Below are positions 1 through 8,799 of a stretch of DNA of 64,000 bases, piece by piece. Each line of letters starts with the position of its first letter. Within the stretch, counting starts at the first letter, position 1. The notes beneath the pieces are model-generated. The model did no database searches. It had not been told where the DNA came from and saw only the letters and a list, made by a program, of their open reading frames with translations. Position numbers and translations under genes: made by a program. The stretch is taken from positions 30,233,970-30,297,969 of the forward strand of contig OX465589.1 of NCBI GenBank assembly GCA_950022655.1, given 5' to 3'. The stretch is from Alentia gelatinosa (taxonomy: Eukaryota; Annelida; Polychaeta; Phyllodocida; Polynoidae).

Positions 1-13
1 TTAATTACACTGG

Positions 14-1911
14 TTGCATCATGAGTTATATGGGGTGTATCGGGACCATGGCACCTTTTTCATGCACCCTCCCAATACATTACGATGCGCACTGACGCGC
101 ACCGACGCGAACCTATACGCTACGATATGCCTTCCGACATGCTACAATATGGTAATTTTGTATCGGCTCACGTCGGCTCGTGTCGGCGTTGGTGGGTGCA
201 GGGTCTTAGGGTTAGAGTTAGGTTTAGGGTTAGGGTTGGGGTTGAACTTAAAACGCCATTCTAACAGTACCCTGCAATACAGGTACAGGTACCGGTACAA
301 AAATATCAAGTTCTCTGATGCATTGTAGTTTTGAAACGAATTGTTTACTAAGCTGTACATCTAGATTTTGAGAATAATCAAAATTAATGTTAGCGATACA
401 CACACCACATGTGTCATTTCCTAGCAACTTTAACTAAATATCCAAGCACAGTCTACCTGAGTCGAGGGCAGACACTGCAGAATGGACACTTAAAACTCGC
501 TCACATTTTCAGCAAAATTTGAAGCTAAGGTAATATAAATAGTAATAATACTTCCAAAATATTCTACTTCATGTATATCCATTTTTGCATCTATTAAATA
601 CTCAAGTTCGGTACTGGAAAAAAATGGGTCGAATTTGTTGTGGGTCGAGTTCCATTTACGGGTCGAGTTTGTTGTGGGTCGAGTTTTTTATTGATCAATT
701 TCGTTGCGGGTCGAGTTTTTGAGTATTCATGAGTGACTCTAATTGGTTAAGGGTTAGGGTTAGGGTTAGGGTTAGGATAGGGTAAGGGTTAGGGTTAGGG
801 TTAAGTACAGGGATAGGAATAGGGATAGGGTTAGGGAGAGGTTTAGTGATAGGGATAGGGATAGTGTTAGGGTTAGGGTTGGTGTTGAACTTAAAACGCC
901 CTTCTAACAGTATCCTGCAATACAGAATTAGGGTTAGGGATAGGGTAAGGGTTAGGGTTGGGATAGGGATAGGTCCAGGGTTAGGGTTAGGATAGGGTTA
1001 GGGTTAGGGCTAGGAATTCGTTGTGGGTCGAGTTCCATTTACGGGTCGAGTTTGTTGTGTGTCGAGTTTTTATTGATCGATTTCGTTGCGGATCGAGTTT
1101 TCGAGTATTCATGAGTGACTCTAATTGCTTAAGGGTTAGGGTTAGGGTTAGGGTTAGGGTTAGGATAGGGTAAGGGTTAGGGTTAGGGTTAAGTACAGGG
1201 ATAGGAATAGGGATAGGGTTAGGGAGAGGGTTAGTGATAGGGATAGGGATAGTGTTAGGGTTAGGGTTGGTGTTGAACTTAAAACGCCCTTCTAACAGTA
1301 TCCTGCAATACAGGATTAGGGTTAGGGATAGGGTAAGGGTTAGGGTTGGGATAGGGATAGGGTCAGGGTTAGGGTTAGGGTTAGGATAGGGTTAGGGATA
1401 GGGCTAGGGATAGGGTTAGGGATAGAGTTAGGGATGCGGATAGGGTTAGGGTTAGGGCTAGGGTTAGGGTTAGAGGGGGTGTCCACCAAGCTCCCAACGC
1501 GAACTGACGCGCCCCCATATTGCCCTTCCGATACAAAATCCATATCGTAACAAAATCGTAGAGCTTATCGGGGCAGTTGGTAAGTTTTCTACGATAACGC
1601 TACTGACGCGGCTCAATGCGCACCGACGCGAACTGATGCAAAACCTGTATCGCAGTGTATAGATGACCCTTTTAACGGGAAATCATATGAAATAATCGAT
1701 AGAATTTTGAAATTTTCAGAATCTGTAGAATCTATAATGCTAAAACGGCTCTGCAAAAATTGTGAAATTGATAGTAGATAAGGTCTCAAAACGATCATTT
1801 TATACTTTAACTGAGGTATCATATAATATTGTTTGTATCTACAGATAAAATATCAATCTTAAATATGCATTATTTCTGGAACTATAAAGGAAATATGGTT
1901 AATTACACTGG
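14..1911 (+). repeat. Satellite unit 1, class M, type I head
   Basis: 1898 bp with C at 627, C' at 1018 and E at 1473. Closest in detail to the unit at 3852 (both have TACAGAATTAGGG after the first D tag and ACTTAAAACTCGC in B). Private changes include GCTACAATATGG at 141 (a CpG to CpA change), AATATCAAG near 302, and a 2-bp loss with a neighbouring substitution near 1700 in block F. Confidence 0.95.
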
Positions 1912-3851
1912 TTGCATCATGAGCTATATCGGGGTGTATCGGGACCATGGCACCTTTTTCATGCACCCTCCCAATACGTTACGACGCGCACTGACGCGCA
2001 CCGACGCGAACCGATACGCTACGATATGCCTTCCGACGTGCTACGATATGGTAATTTTGTATCGGCTCTCGTCGGCTCGTGTCGGCGTTGGTGGGTGCAG
2101 GGTCTTAGGGTTAGAGTTAGGTTTAGGGTTAGGGTTGGGGTTGAACTTAAAACGCCATTCTAACAGTATCCTGCAATACAGGTACAGGTACCGGTACAAA
2201 AATATTAAGTTCTCTGATGCATTGTAGTTTTGAAATGAATTGTTTACTAAGCTGTACATCTAGATTTTGAGAATAATCAAAATTAAGGTTAGCGATACAC
2301 ACACCACATGTGTCATTTCCTAGCAACTTTAACTAAATATCCAAGCACAGTCTACCTGAGTCGAGGGCAGACACTGCAGAATGGACACTCAAAACTCGCT
2401 CACATTTTCAGCAAAATTTGAAGCTAAGGTAATATAAATAGTAATAATACTTCCAAAATATTCTACTTCATGTATATCCATTTTTGCATCTATTAAATAC
2501 TCAAGCTCAATACTGGAAAAAAATGGGTCGAATTTGTTGTGGGTCGAGTTCCATTTACGGGTCGAGTTTGTTGTGGGTCGAGTTTTTTATTGATCTATTT
2601 CGTTGAGGGTCGAGTTTTCGAGTATGCATGAGTGACTCTAATTGGTTAAGGGTTAGGGTTAGGGTTAGGGCTAGGGTTAGGGTTAGGGTTAGGGTGAGGG
2701 TTAGGGTTAGGATAGGGTAAGGGTTAGGGTTTGGGTTAAGTACAGGGATAGGAATAGGGATAGGGTTAAGGAGAGGGTTAGTGATAGGGATAGGGATAGT
2801 GTTAGGGTTAGGGTTGGTGTTGAACTTAAAACGCCCTTCTAACAGTATCCTGCAATACAGGGTTAGGGTTAGGGATAGGGTAAGGGTTAGGGTTGGGATA
2901 GGGATAGGTCCAGGGTTAGGGTTAGGATAGGGTTAGGGTTAGGGCTAGGAATTTGTTGTGGGTCGAGTTCCATTTACGGGTCAAGTTTGTTGTGGGTCGA
3001 GTTTTTTATTGATCGAAATCGTTGCGGGTAGAGTTTTCGAGTATTCATGAGTGACTCTAATTGGTTAAGGGTTAGGGTTAGGGTTAGGGTTAGGGTTAGG
3101 GTTAGGATAGGGTAAGGGTTAGGGTTAGGATTAAGTACAGGGATAGGAATAGGGATAGGGTTAGGGAGAGGGTTAGTGATAGGGATAGGGATAGTGATAG
3201 GGTTAGGGTTGGTGTTGAACTTAAAACGCCCTTCTAACAGTATCCTGCAATACAGGGTTAGGGTTAGGGATAGGGTACGGGTTAGGGTTGGGATAGGGTC
3301 AGGGTTAGGGTTAGGGTTAGGATAGGGTTAGGGATAGGGCTAGGGATAGGGTTAGGGATAGAGTTAGGGATGCGGATAGGGTTAGGGTTAGGGCTAGGGT
3401 TTGGGTTAGAGGGGGTGTCCACCAAGCTCCCGACGCGAACTGACGAGCCCCGATATTGCCCTTCCGATACAATATCCATATCGTAACAAAATTGTAGAGC
3501 TTATCGGGGCAGTTGGTAAGTTTTCTACGATAACACTACTGACGCGGCTCAACGAGCACCGACGCGAACTGATGCAAAACCTGTATCGCAGTGTAAAGAT
3601 GACTCTTTTAACGAGAAATCATATGAAATAATCGATAGAAAATTATGAAATTTTCAGAATCTGTAGTATCTATAATGCTAAAGCGGCTCTGCAAAAATTG
3701 TGAAATTTGAAAGTAGATAAGGTCTCAAAACGATCATTTTATACTTTAACTGAGGTATCATATAATATTGTTTTGTATCTACAGATATAATATCAATCTT
3801 AAATATGCATTATTTCTGGAATTATAAAGGAAATATGGTTAATTACACTGG
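1912..3851 (+). repeat. Satellite unit 2, class M, type II head, longest M
   Basis: 1940 bp, about 45-50 bp longer than other M units. The excess is extra GGGTTA/GGGCTA/GGGTGA repeats at about 2647-2712 in the first D. C at 2525, C' near 2950, E at 3410. Block E has private changes (GACGAGCCCCGATATTG near 3440, ACAATATCC near 3470), and C' reads GGGTAGAG near 3027. Confidence 0.95.
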
Positions 3852-4038
3852 TTGCATCATGAGTTATATGGGGTGTATCGGGACCATGGCACCTTTTTCA
3901 TGCACCCTCCCAATACATTACGATGCGCACTGACGCGCACCGACGCGAGCCTATACGCTACGATATGCCTTCCGACATGCTACGATATGGTAATTTTGTA
4001 TCGGCTCACGTCGGCTCGTGTCGGCGTTGGTGGGTGCA
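3852..4038 (+). repeat. Reference block A: GACGCG-rich head
   Basis: Reference head block of the satellite, taken from the M unit at 3852-5742. It contains a roughly 10-bp degenerate tandem (GCGCACTGAC, GCGCACCGAC, GCGAGCC) followed by CGATACG/CGATATG-like words and a run of TCGGCTC words before TTGGTGGGTGCA. Two allelic forms exist in the array. Type I reads GAGTTATATGGGG, CCTATACGC and GCTCACG. Type II reads GAGCTATATCGGGG, CCGATACGC and GCTCTCG. Type I heads start at 14, 3852, 5743, 17553, 19448, 21337, 23226, 25122, 41946, 49711, 51599 and 61827; the other 20 are type II or hybrids. No function is evident. Confidence 0.9.
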
Positions 4039-4121
4039 GGGTCTTAGGGTTAGAGTTAGGTTTAGGGTTAGGGTTGGGGTTGAACTTAAAACGCCATTCT
4101 AACAGTACCCTGCAATACAGG
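4039..4121 (+). repeat. Reference short telomere-like tract plus 43-bp tag
   Basis: A degenerate TTAGGG tract (4039-4079: GGGTCTTAGGG, then GTTAGAGTTAGG, then TTTAGGGTTAGGG) runs into a 43-bp tag at 4079-4121, GTTGAACTTAAAACGCC through CAATACAGG. The same tag, with one or two substitutions, recurs at 4717-4758 and 5105-5147 inside the two long telomere-variant tracts of this unit. The pair therefore behaves as an ancestral sub-module, tract then tag, copied within the unit. The A/C after ACGCC and the C/T before CCTGC separate the paralogous copies. Confidence 0.9.
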
Positions 4122-4126
4122 TACAG

Positions 4127-4136
4127 GTACCGGTAC
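4127..4136. repeat. Perfect 10-bp palindrome GTACCGGTAC
   Basis: GTACCGGTAC equals its own reverse complement and lies immediately after a GGTACA word, so the GTAC core occurs three times in 16 bp. It follows the block A tract and tag in every unit seen, except that 51868 reads TATAGGTACC just upstream. It does not follow the tag copies inside D. Too short to assign a role; a protein site or a recombination relic is possible. Confidence 0.8.
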
Positions 4137-4463
4137 AAAAATATTAAGTTCTCTGATGCATTGTAGTTTTGAAACGAATTGTTTACTAAGCTGTACATCT
4201 AGATTTTGAGAATAATCAAAATTAATGTTAGCGATACACACACCACATGTGTCATTTCCTAGCAACTTTAACTAAATATCCAAGCACAGTCTACCTGAGT
4301 CGAGGGCAGACACTGCAGAATGGACACTTAAAACTCGCTCACATTTTCAGCAAAATTTGAAGCTAAGGTAATATAAATAGTAATAATACTTCCAAAATAT
4401 TCTACTTCATGTATATCCATTTTTGCATCTATTAAATACTCAAGTTCAGTACTGGAAAAAAAT
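4137..4463 (+). repeat. Reference block B: AT-rich non-telomeric segment
   Basis: About 327 bp of AT-rich sequence from AAATATTAAGTTCTC to the A7 run before the first GGGTCGA box. It includes CACATGTG, the short inverted word GCAGACACTGC and a TAATATAAATAGTAATAATA stretch. It has no telomere words, no credible ORF and no resemblance that I recognise to a transposon, tRNA or rRNA. Copies differ at few sites (ATTAATGTTAGCG versus ATTAAGGTTAGCG; CATCTATT versus CATTTATT), which makes it the most useful block for phylogeny between copies. Confidence 0.85.
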
Positions 4464-4586
4464 GGGTCGAATTTGTTGTGGGTCGAGTTCCATTTACGGG
4501 TCGAGTTTGTTGTGGGTCTAGTTTTTTATTGATCGATTTCGTTGCGGGTCGAGTTTTTGAGTATTCATGAGTGACTCTAATTGGTT
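4464..4586 (+). repeat. Reference block C: GGGTCGAGTT minisatellite
   Basis: Five GGGTC(G/T)A boxes start at 4464, 4480, 4498, 4514 and 4546. Spacings are 16, 18, 16 and 32 bp; the 32-bp gap contains a degenerate box TTGATCGATTTCG, so the underlying period is about 16-17 bp with six copies. The block ends with GAGTATTCATGAGTGACTC and then enters the telomere tract. Array-wide variants are an alpha form whose first box reads GGGTCGAAATCGATG, a beta form GGGTCGAATTTG, and a form GGGCCGAATTTG. The last is found only in C-D modules that precede a second C. Confidence 0.9.
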
Positions 4587-4850
4587 AAGGGTTAGGGTTA
4601 GGGTTAGGGTTAGGATAAGGGTTAGGGTTAGGGTTAAGTACAGGGATAGGAATAGGGATAGGGTTAGGGAGAGGTTTAGTGATAGGGATAGGGATAGTGT
4701 TAGGGTTAGGGTTGGTGTTGAACTTAAAACGCCCTTCTAACAGTATCCTGCAATACAGAATTAGGGTTAGGGATAGGGTAAGGGTTAGGGTTGGGATAGG
4801 GATAGGTCCAGGGTTAGGGTTAGGATAGGGTTAGGGTTAGGGCTAGGAAT
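4587..4850 (+). repeat. Reference block D: telomere-variant tract (first copy)
   Basis: Starts with uninterrupted GGGTTA repeats, then a fixed series of variants (GGATAAGG, GGGATAGG, GGAATAGGG, GGGAGAGG, GGGATAGTG), then the 43-bp tag at 4717-4758, then more GGGTTA/GGGATA and GGTCCAGGG, ending GGGCTAGGAATT. The order of variants is the same in other copies, so the tract is inherited as satellite sequence and not added anew by telomerase. Only the opening pure GGGTTA run changes copy number freely. Confidence 0.9.
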
Positions 4851-4963
4851 TCGTTGTGGGTCGAGTTCCATTTACGGGTCGAGTTTGTTGTGTGTCGAGT
4901 TTTTATTGATTGATTTCGTTGCGGATCGAGTTTTCGAGTATTCATGAGTGACTCTAATTGCTT
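4851..4963 (+). repeat. Reference block C': second minisatellite block
   Basis: A diverged duplicate of block C without its first box and without the A7 leader. It is marked by TTGTGTGTCGAG in place of TTGTGGGTCGAG, by GCGGATCGAG in place of GCGGGTCGAG, and by AATTGCTTAAGGG in place of AATTGGTTAAGGG at its end. It is present in M and L2 units only and marks the roughly 373-bp C-D duplication that separates M from S units. Confidence 0.88.
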
Positions 4964-5300
4964 AAGGGTTAGGGTTAGGGTTAGGGTTAGGGTTAGGATA
5001 GGGTAAGGGTTAGGGTTAGGGTTAAGTACAGGGATAGGAATAGGGATAGGGTTAGGGAGAGGGTTAGTGATAGGGATAGGGATAGTGTTAGGGTTAGGGT
5101 TGGTGTTGAACTTAAAACGCCCTTCTAACAGTATCCTGCAATACAGGATTAGGGTTAGGGATAGGGTCAGGGTTAGGGTTGGGATAGGGATAGGGTCAGG
5201 GTTAGGGTTAGGATAGGGTTAGGGATAGGGCTAGGGATAGGGTTAGGGATAGAGTTAGGGATGCGGATAGGGTTAGGGTTAGGGCAAGGGTTAGGGTTAG
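4964..5300 (+). repeat. Reference block D': telomere-variant tract (second copy)
   Basis: Repeats the course of block D, including the tag at 5105-5147. It then reads GGTCAGGG where D has GGTCCAGGG and extends through GATAGAGTTAGGGATGCGG and GGGCAAGGGTTAGGG before block E. All S units keep this ending, so S units carry a D' tail after a C head. That is consistent with a deletion, or an unduplicated ancestor, between C and D'. Confidence 0.88.
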
Positions 5301-5485
5301 AGGGGGTGTCCACCAAGCTCTCGATGCGAACTGACGCGCCCCCATATTGCCCTTCCGATACAAAATCCATATTGTAACAAAATCGTAGAGCTTATCGGGG
5401 CAGTTGGTAAGTTTTCTACGATAACGCTACTGACGCGGCTCAATGCGCACCGACGCGAACTGATGCGAAACCTGTATCGCAGTGT
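5301..5485 (+). repeat. Reference block E: second GACGCG-rich segment
   Basis: Runs from AGGGGGTGTCCACCAAGC to TGTATCGCAGTGT. It carries GCGAACTGACGCGCCCCC and later GCGCACCGACGCGAAC, a 16-bp word also found exactly in block A of most units, so A and E look like diverged relatives. Two alleles mark its start: AGAGGGGG, and AGATGGGG in the eight units with E near 34880, 36770, 39612, 41502, 45861, 49267, 51155 and 61385. Units with E at 17110, 19005, 20894 and 22783 read CCCTTCGTTAC in place of CCCTTCCGATAC. Confidence 0.88.
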
Positions 5486-5742
5486 GTAGATGACCCTTTT
5501 AACGGGAAATCATATGAAATAATCGATAGAAAATTATGAAATTTTCAGAATCTGTAGAATCTATAATGCTAAAACGGCTCTGCAAAAATTGTGAAATTTG
5601 ATAGTGGATAAGGTCTCAAAACGATCATTTTATACTTTAACTGAGGTATCATATAATATTGTTTTGTATCTACAGATAAAATATCAATCTTAAATATGCA
5701 TTATTTCTGGAATTATAATAGAAATATGGTTAATTACACTGG
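5486..5742 (+). repeat. Reference block F: AT-rich tail
   Basis: About 257 bp, AT-rich, from AGATGACCC to TTAATTACACTGG, leading straight into the next head. Its last part is linked to the following head type: GGAATTATAATAG usually precedes type I heads and GGAACTATAAAGG precedes type II heads. A T-run difference (ATTGTTTG versus ATTGTTTTG) is what opens or closes the longer upstream reading frame in some copies. No promoter, terminator or gene is supported. Confidence 0.85.
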
Positions 5743-7267
5743 TTGCATCATGAGTTATATGGGGTGTATCGGGACCATGGCACCTTTTTCATGCACCCTC
5801 CCAATACATTACGATGCGCACTGACGCGCACCAACGCGAACCTATACGCTACGATATGCCTTCCGACATGCTACGATATGGTAATTTTGTATCGGCTCAC
5901 GTCGGCTCGTGTCGGCGTTGGTGGGTGCAGGGTCTTAGGGCTAGAGTTAGGTTTAGGGTTAGGGTTGGGGTTGAACTTAAAACGCCATTCTAACAGTATC
6001 CTGCAATACAGGTACAGGTACCGGTACAAAAATATTAAGTTCTCTGATGCATTGTAGTTTTGAAATGAATTGTTTACTAAGCTGTACATCTAGATTTTGA
6101 GAATAATCAAAATTAATGTTAGCGATACACACACCACATGTGTCATTTCCTAGCAACTTTAACTAAATATCCAAGCACAGTCTACCTGAATCGAGGGCAG
6201 ACACTGCAGAATGGACACTCAAAACTCGTTCACATTTTCAGCAAAATTTGAAGCTAAGGTAATATAAATAGTAATAATACTTCCAAAATATTCTACTTCA
6301 TGTATATCCATTTTTGCATCTATTAAATACTCAAGTTCAGTACTGAAAAAAATGGGTCGAAATCGATGTGGGTCGAGTTCCATTTACGGGTGGAGTTTGT
6401 TGTTGGTCGAGTTTTTTATTGATCGATTTTGTTGCGGGTCGAGTTTTCGAGTATTCATGAGTGACTCTAATTGGTTAAGGGTTAGGGTTAGGGTTAGGGT
6501 TAAGGTTAGGGTTAGGATAGGGTAAGGGTTAGGGTTAGGGTTAAGTACAGGGATAGGAATAGGGATAGGGTTAGGGAGAGGGTTAGTGATAGGGATAGGG
6601 ATAGTGTTAGGGTTAGGGTTGGTGTTGAACTTAAAACGCCCTTCTAACAGTATCCTGCAATACAGGGTTAGGGTTAGGGATAGGGTAAGGGTTAGGGTTG
6701 GGATAGGGATAGGGTAGGGGTTAGGGTTAGGATAGGGTTAGGGTTAGGGATAGGGCTCGGGATAGGGTTAGGGATAGAGTTAGGGATGGGGATAGGGTTA
6801 GGGTTAGGGCTAGGGTTAGGGTTAGAGGGGGTGTCCACCAAGCTCCCGACGCGAACTGACGCGCCCCCATATTGCCCTTCCGATACAAAATCCATATTGT
6901 AACAAAATCGTAGAGCTTATCGGGGCAGTTGGTAAGTTTTCTACGATAACGCTACTGACTCGGCTCAATGCGCACCAACGCGAACTGATGCAAAACCTGT
7001 ATCGCAGTGTATAGATGACTCTTTTAACGGGAAATCATATGAAATAATCAATAGAAAATTATGAAATTTTCAGAATCTGTAGAATCTTTAATGCTGAAAC
7101 GGCTCTGCAAAAATTGTGAAATTTGATAGTAGATAAGGTCTCAAAACGATCATTTTATACTTTAACTGAGGTATCATATAATATTGTTTTGTATCTACAG
7201 ATAAAATATCAATCTTAAATATGCATTATTTCTGGAACTATAAAGGAAATATGGTTAATTACACTGG
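5743..7267 (+). repeat. Satellite unit 4, class S, type I head
   Basis: 1525 bp with one C (6354, alpha form) and E at 6824. D has GGGTAGGGGTTAGGG and GGGCTCGGGATAG, and E reads GACTCGGCTC near 6957; all three are shared with the unit at 8800. From about 6187 onward it is the first half of a 3058-bp dimeric repeat. The head itself is type I, unlike its partner. Confidence 0.95.
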
Positions 7268-8799
7268 TTGCATCATGAGCTATATCGGGGTGTATCGGGA
7301 CCATGGCACCTTTTTCATGCACCCTCCCAATACGTTACGACGCGCACTGACGCGCACCGACGCGAACCGATATGCTACGATATGCCTTCCGACATGCTAC
7401 GATATGGTAATTTTGTATCGGCTCTCGTCGGCTCGTGTCGGCGTTGGTGGGTGCAGGGTCTTAGGGTTAGAGTTAGGTTTAGGGTTAGGGTTGGGGTTGA
7501 ACTTAAAACGCCATTCTAACAGTATCCTGCAATACAGGTACAGGTACCGGTACAAAAATATTAAGTTCTCTGATGCATTGTAGTTTTGAAATGAATTGTT
7601 TACTAAGCTGTACATCTAGTTTTTGAGAATAATCAAAATTAAGGTTAGCGATACACACACCACATGTGTCATTTCCTAGCAACTTTAACTAAATATCCAA
7701 GCACAGTCTACCTGAGTCGAGGGCAGACACTGCAGAATGGACACTCAAAACTCGCTCACATTTTCAGCAAAATTTGAAGCTAAGGTAATATAAATAGTAA
7801 TAATACTTCCAAAATATTCTACTTCATGTATATCCATTTTTGCATCTATTAAATACTCAAGTTCAGTACTGGAAAAAAATGGGTCGAATTTGTTGTGGGT
7901 CGAGTTCCATTTATGGGTCGAGTTTGTTGTGGGTCGAGTTTTTTATTGATCTATTTCGTTGAGGGTCGAGTTTTCGAGTATGCATGAGTGACTCTAATTG
8001 GTTAAGGGTTAGGGTTAGGGTTAGGGCTAGGGTTAGGGTTAGGGTTAGGGTTAGGATAGGGTAAGGGTTAGGGTTTGGGTTAAGTACAGGGATAGGAATA
8101 GGGATAGGGTTAAGGAGAGGGTTAGTGATAGGGATAGGGATAGTGTTAGGGTTAGGGTTGGTGTTGAACTTAAAACGCCCTTCTAACAGTATCCTGCAAT
8201 ACAGGGTTAGGGTTAGGGATAGAGTAAGGGTTAGGGTTGGGATAGGGATAGGGTCAGGGTTAGGGTTAGGATAGGGTTAGGGATAGGGCTAGGGATAGGG
8301 TTAGGGATAGAGTTAGGGATGGGGATAGGGTTAGGGTTAGGGCTAGGGTTATGGTTAGAGGGGGTGTCCACCAAGCTCCCGACGCGAACTGACGCGCCCC
8401 CATATTGCCCTTCCGATACAAAATCCATATTGTAACAAAATCGTAGAGCTTATCGGGGCAGTTGGTAAGTTTTCTACGATAACGCTACTGACGCGGCTCA
8501 ATGTGCACCAACGCAAACTGATGCAAAACCTGTATCGCAGTGTATAGATGACTCTTTTAACGGGAAATCATATGAAATAATCGATAGAAAATTATGAAAT
8601 TTTCAGAATCTGTAGTATCTATAATGCTGAAACGGCTCTGCAAAAATTGTGAAATTTGATAGTAGATAAGGTCTCAAAACGATCATTTTATACTTTAACT
8701 GAGGTATCATATAATATTGTTTGTATCTACAGATAAATTATCAATCTTAAATATGCATTATTTCTGGAACTATAAAGGAAATATGGTTAATTACACTGG
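7268..8799 (+). repeat. Satellite unit 5, class S, type II head
   Basis: 1532 bp with beta C at 7880 and E at 8357. The head reads CCGATATGCTACG, C has TTTATGGGTCGAG near 7910, D' has GGGTTATGGTTAGAGGGG, and E has AATGTGCACCAACGCAAAC. All of these recur 3058 bp away in the unit at 10326. Confidence 0.95.

Larger units (their letters stand above)
3852..5742 (+). repeat. Satellite unit 3, class M, type I head (reference unit)
   Basis: 1891 bp; used for the block definitions given separately. Distinguishing changes are GACGCGAGCC in the head near 3943, GGGTCTAG in the fourth C box at 4514, and GCTCTCGATGCG in E near 5317. Its first D lacks one GGGTA step present in most copies (GGATAAGGG near 4612). 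Confidence 0.95.

Noticed and set aside
1829..2227. Recurrent 104-132 codon + strand frame over F, A and the head tract (also at 8717, 14622, 37130, 43380, 46222, 47739, 53032, 54549, 56065, 58895 and 63259)
   Set aside because: Its C-terminal half is translated TTAGGG (LGLGLGLG). It appears only where a T-run length happens to keep frame, type I heads lack the longer version, and a stop (TAC to TAA) has spread in the units at 35323 and 40055. Recurrence reflects the DNA repeat, with no sign of selection on protein.
3980..4198. Minus-strand 72-codon frame in every unit (NPNPNPKPNSNP-type product)
   Set aside because: It is the complement of the head tract and overlaps the + strand frame; its low-complexity centre is the C-rich telomeric strand.
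4535..4560. CENP-B box-like words TTCG and CGGG in block C (TTTCGTTGCGGG)
   Set aside because: The two cores are 3 bp apart here, whereas the CENP-B box needs 7 bp between TTCG and CGGG, so the site would not match.
4561..4580. AP-1-like word in ATGAGTGACTC at the end of block C
   Set aside because: One base longer than the TGAGTCA consensus, with no surrounding promoter features; likely chance.
5173..5370. Minus-strand 65-codon frame at the D'/E boundary (PNPNP and LTLTLT product)
   Set aside because: More than half is translated telomere-variant repeat. It has no domain and no initiation context, and it varies with tract length.
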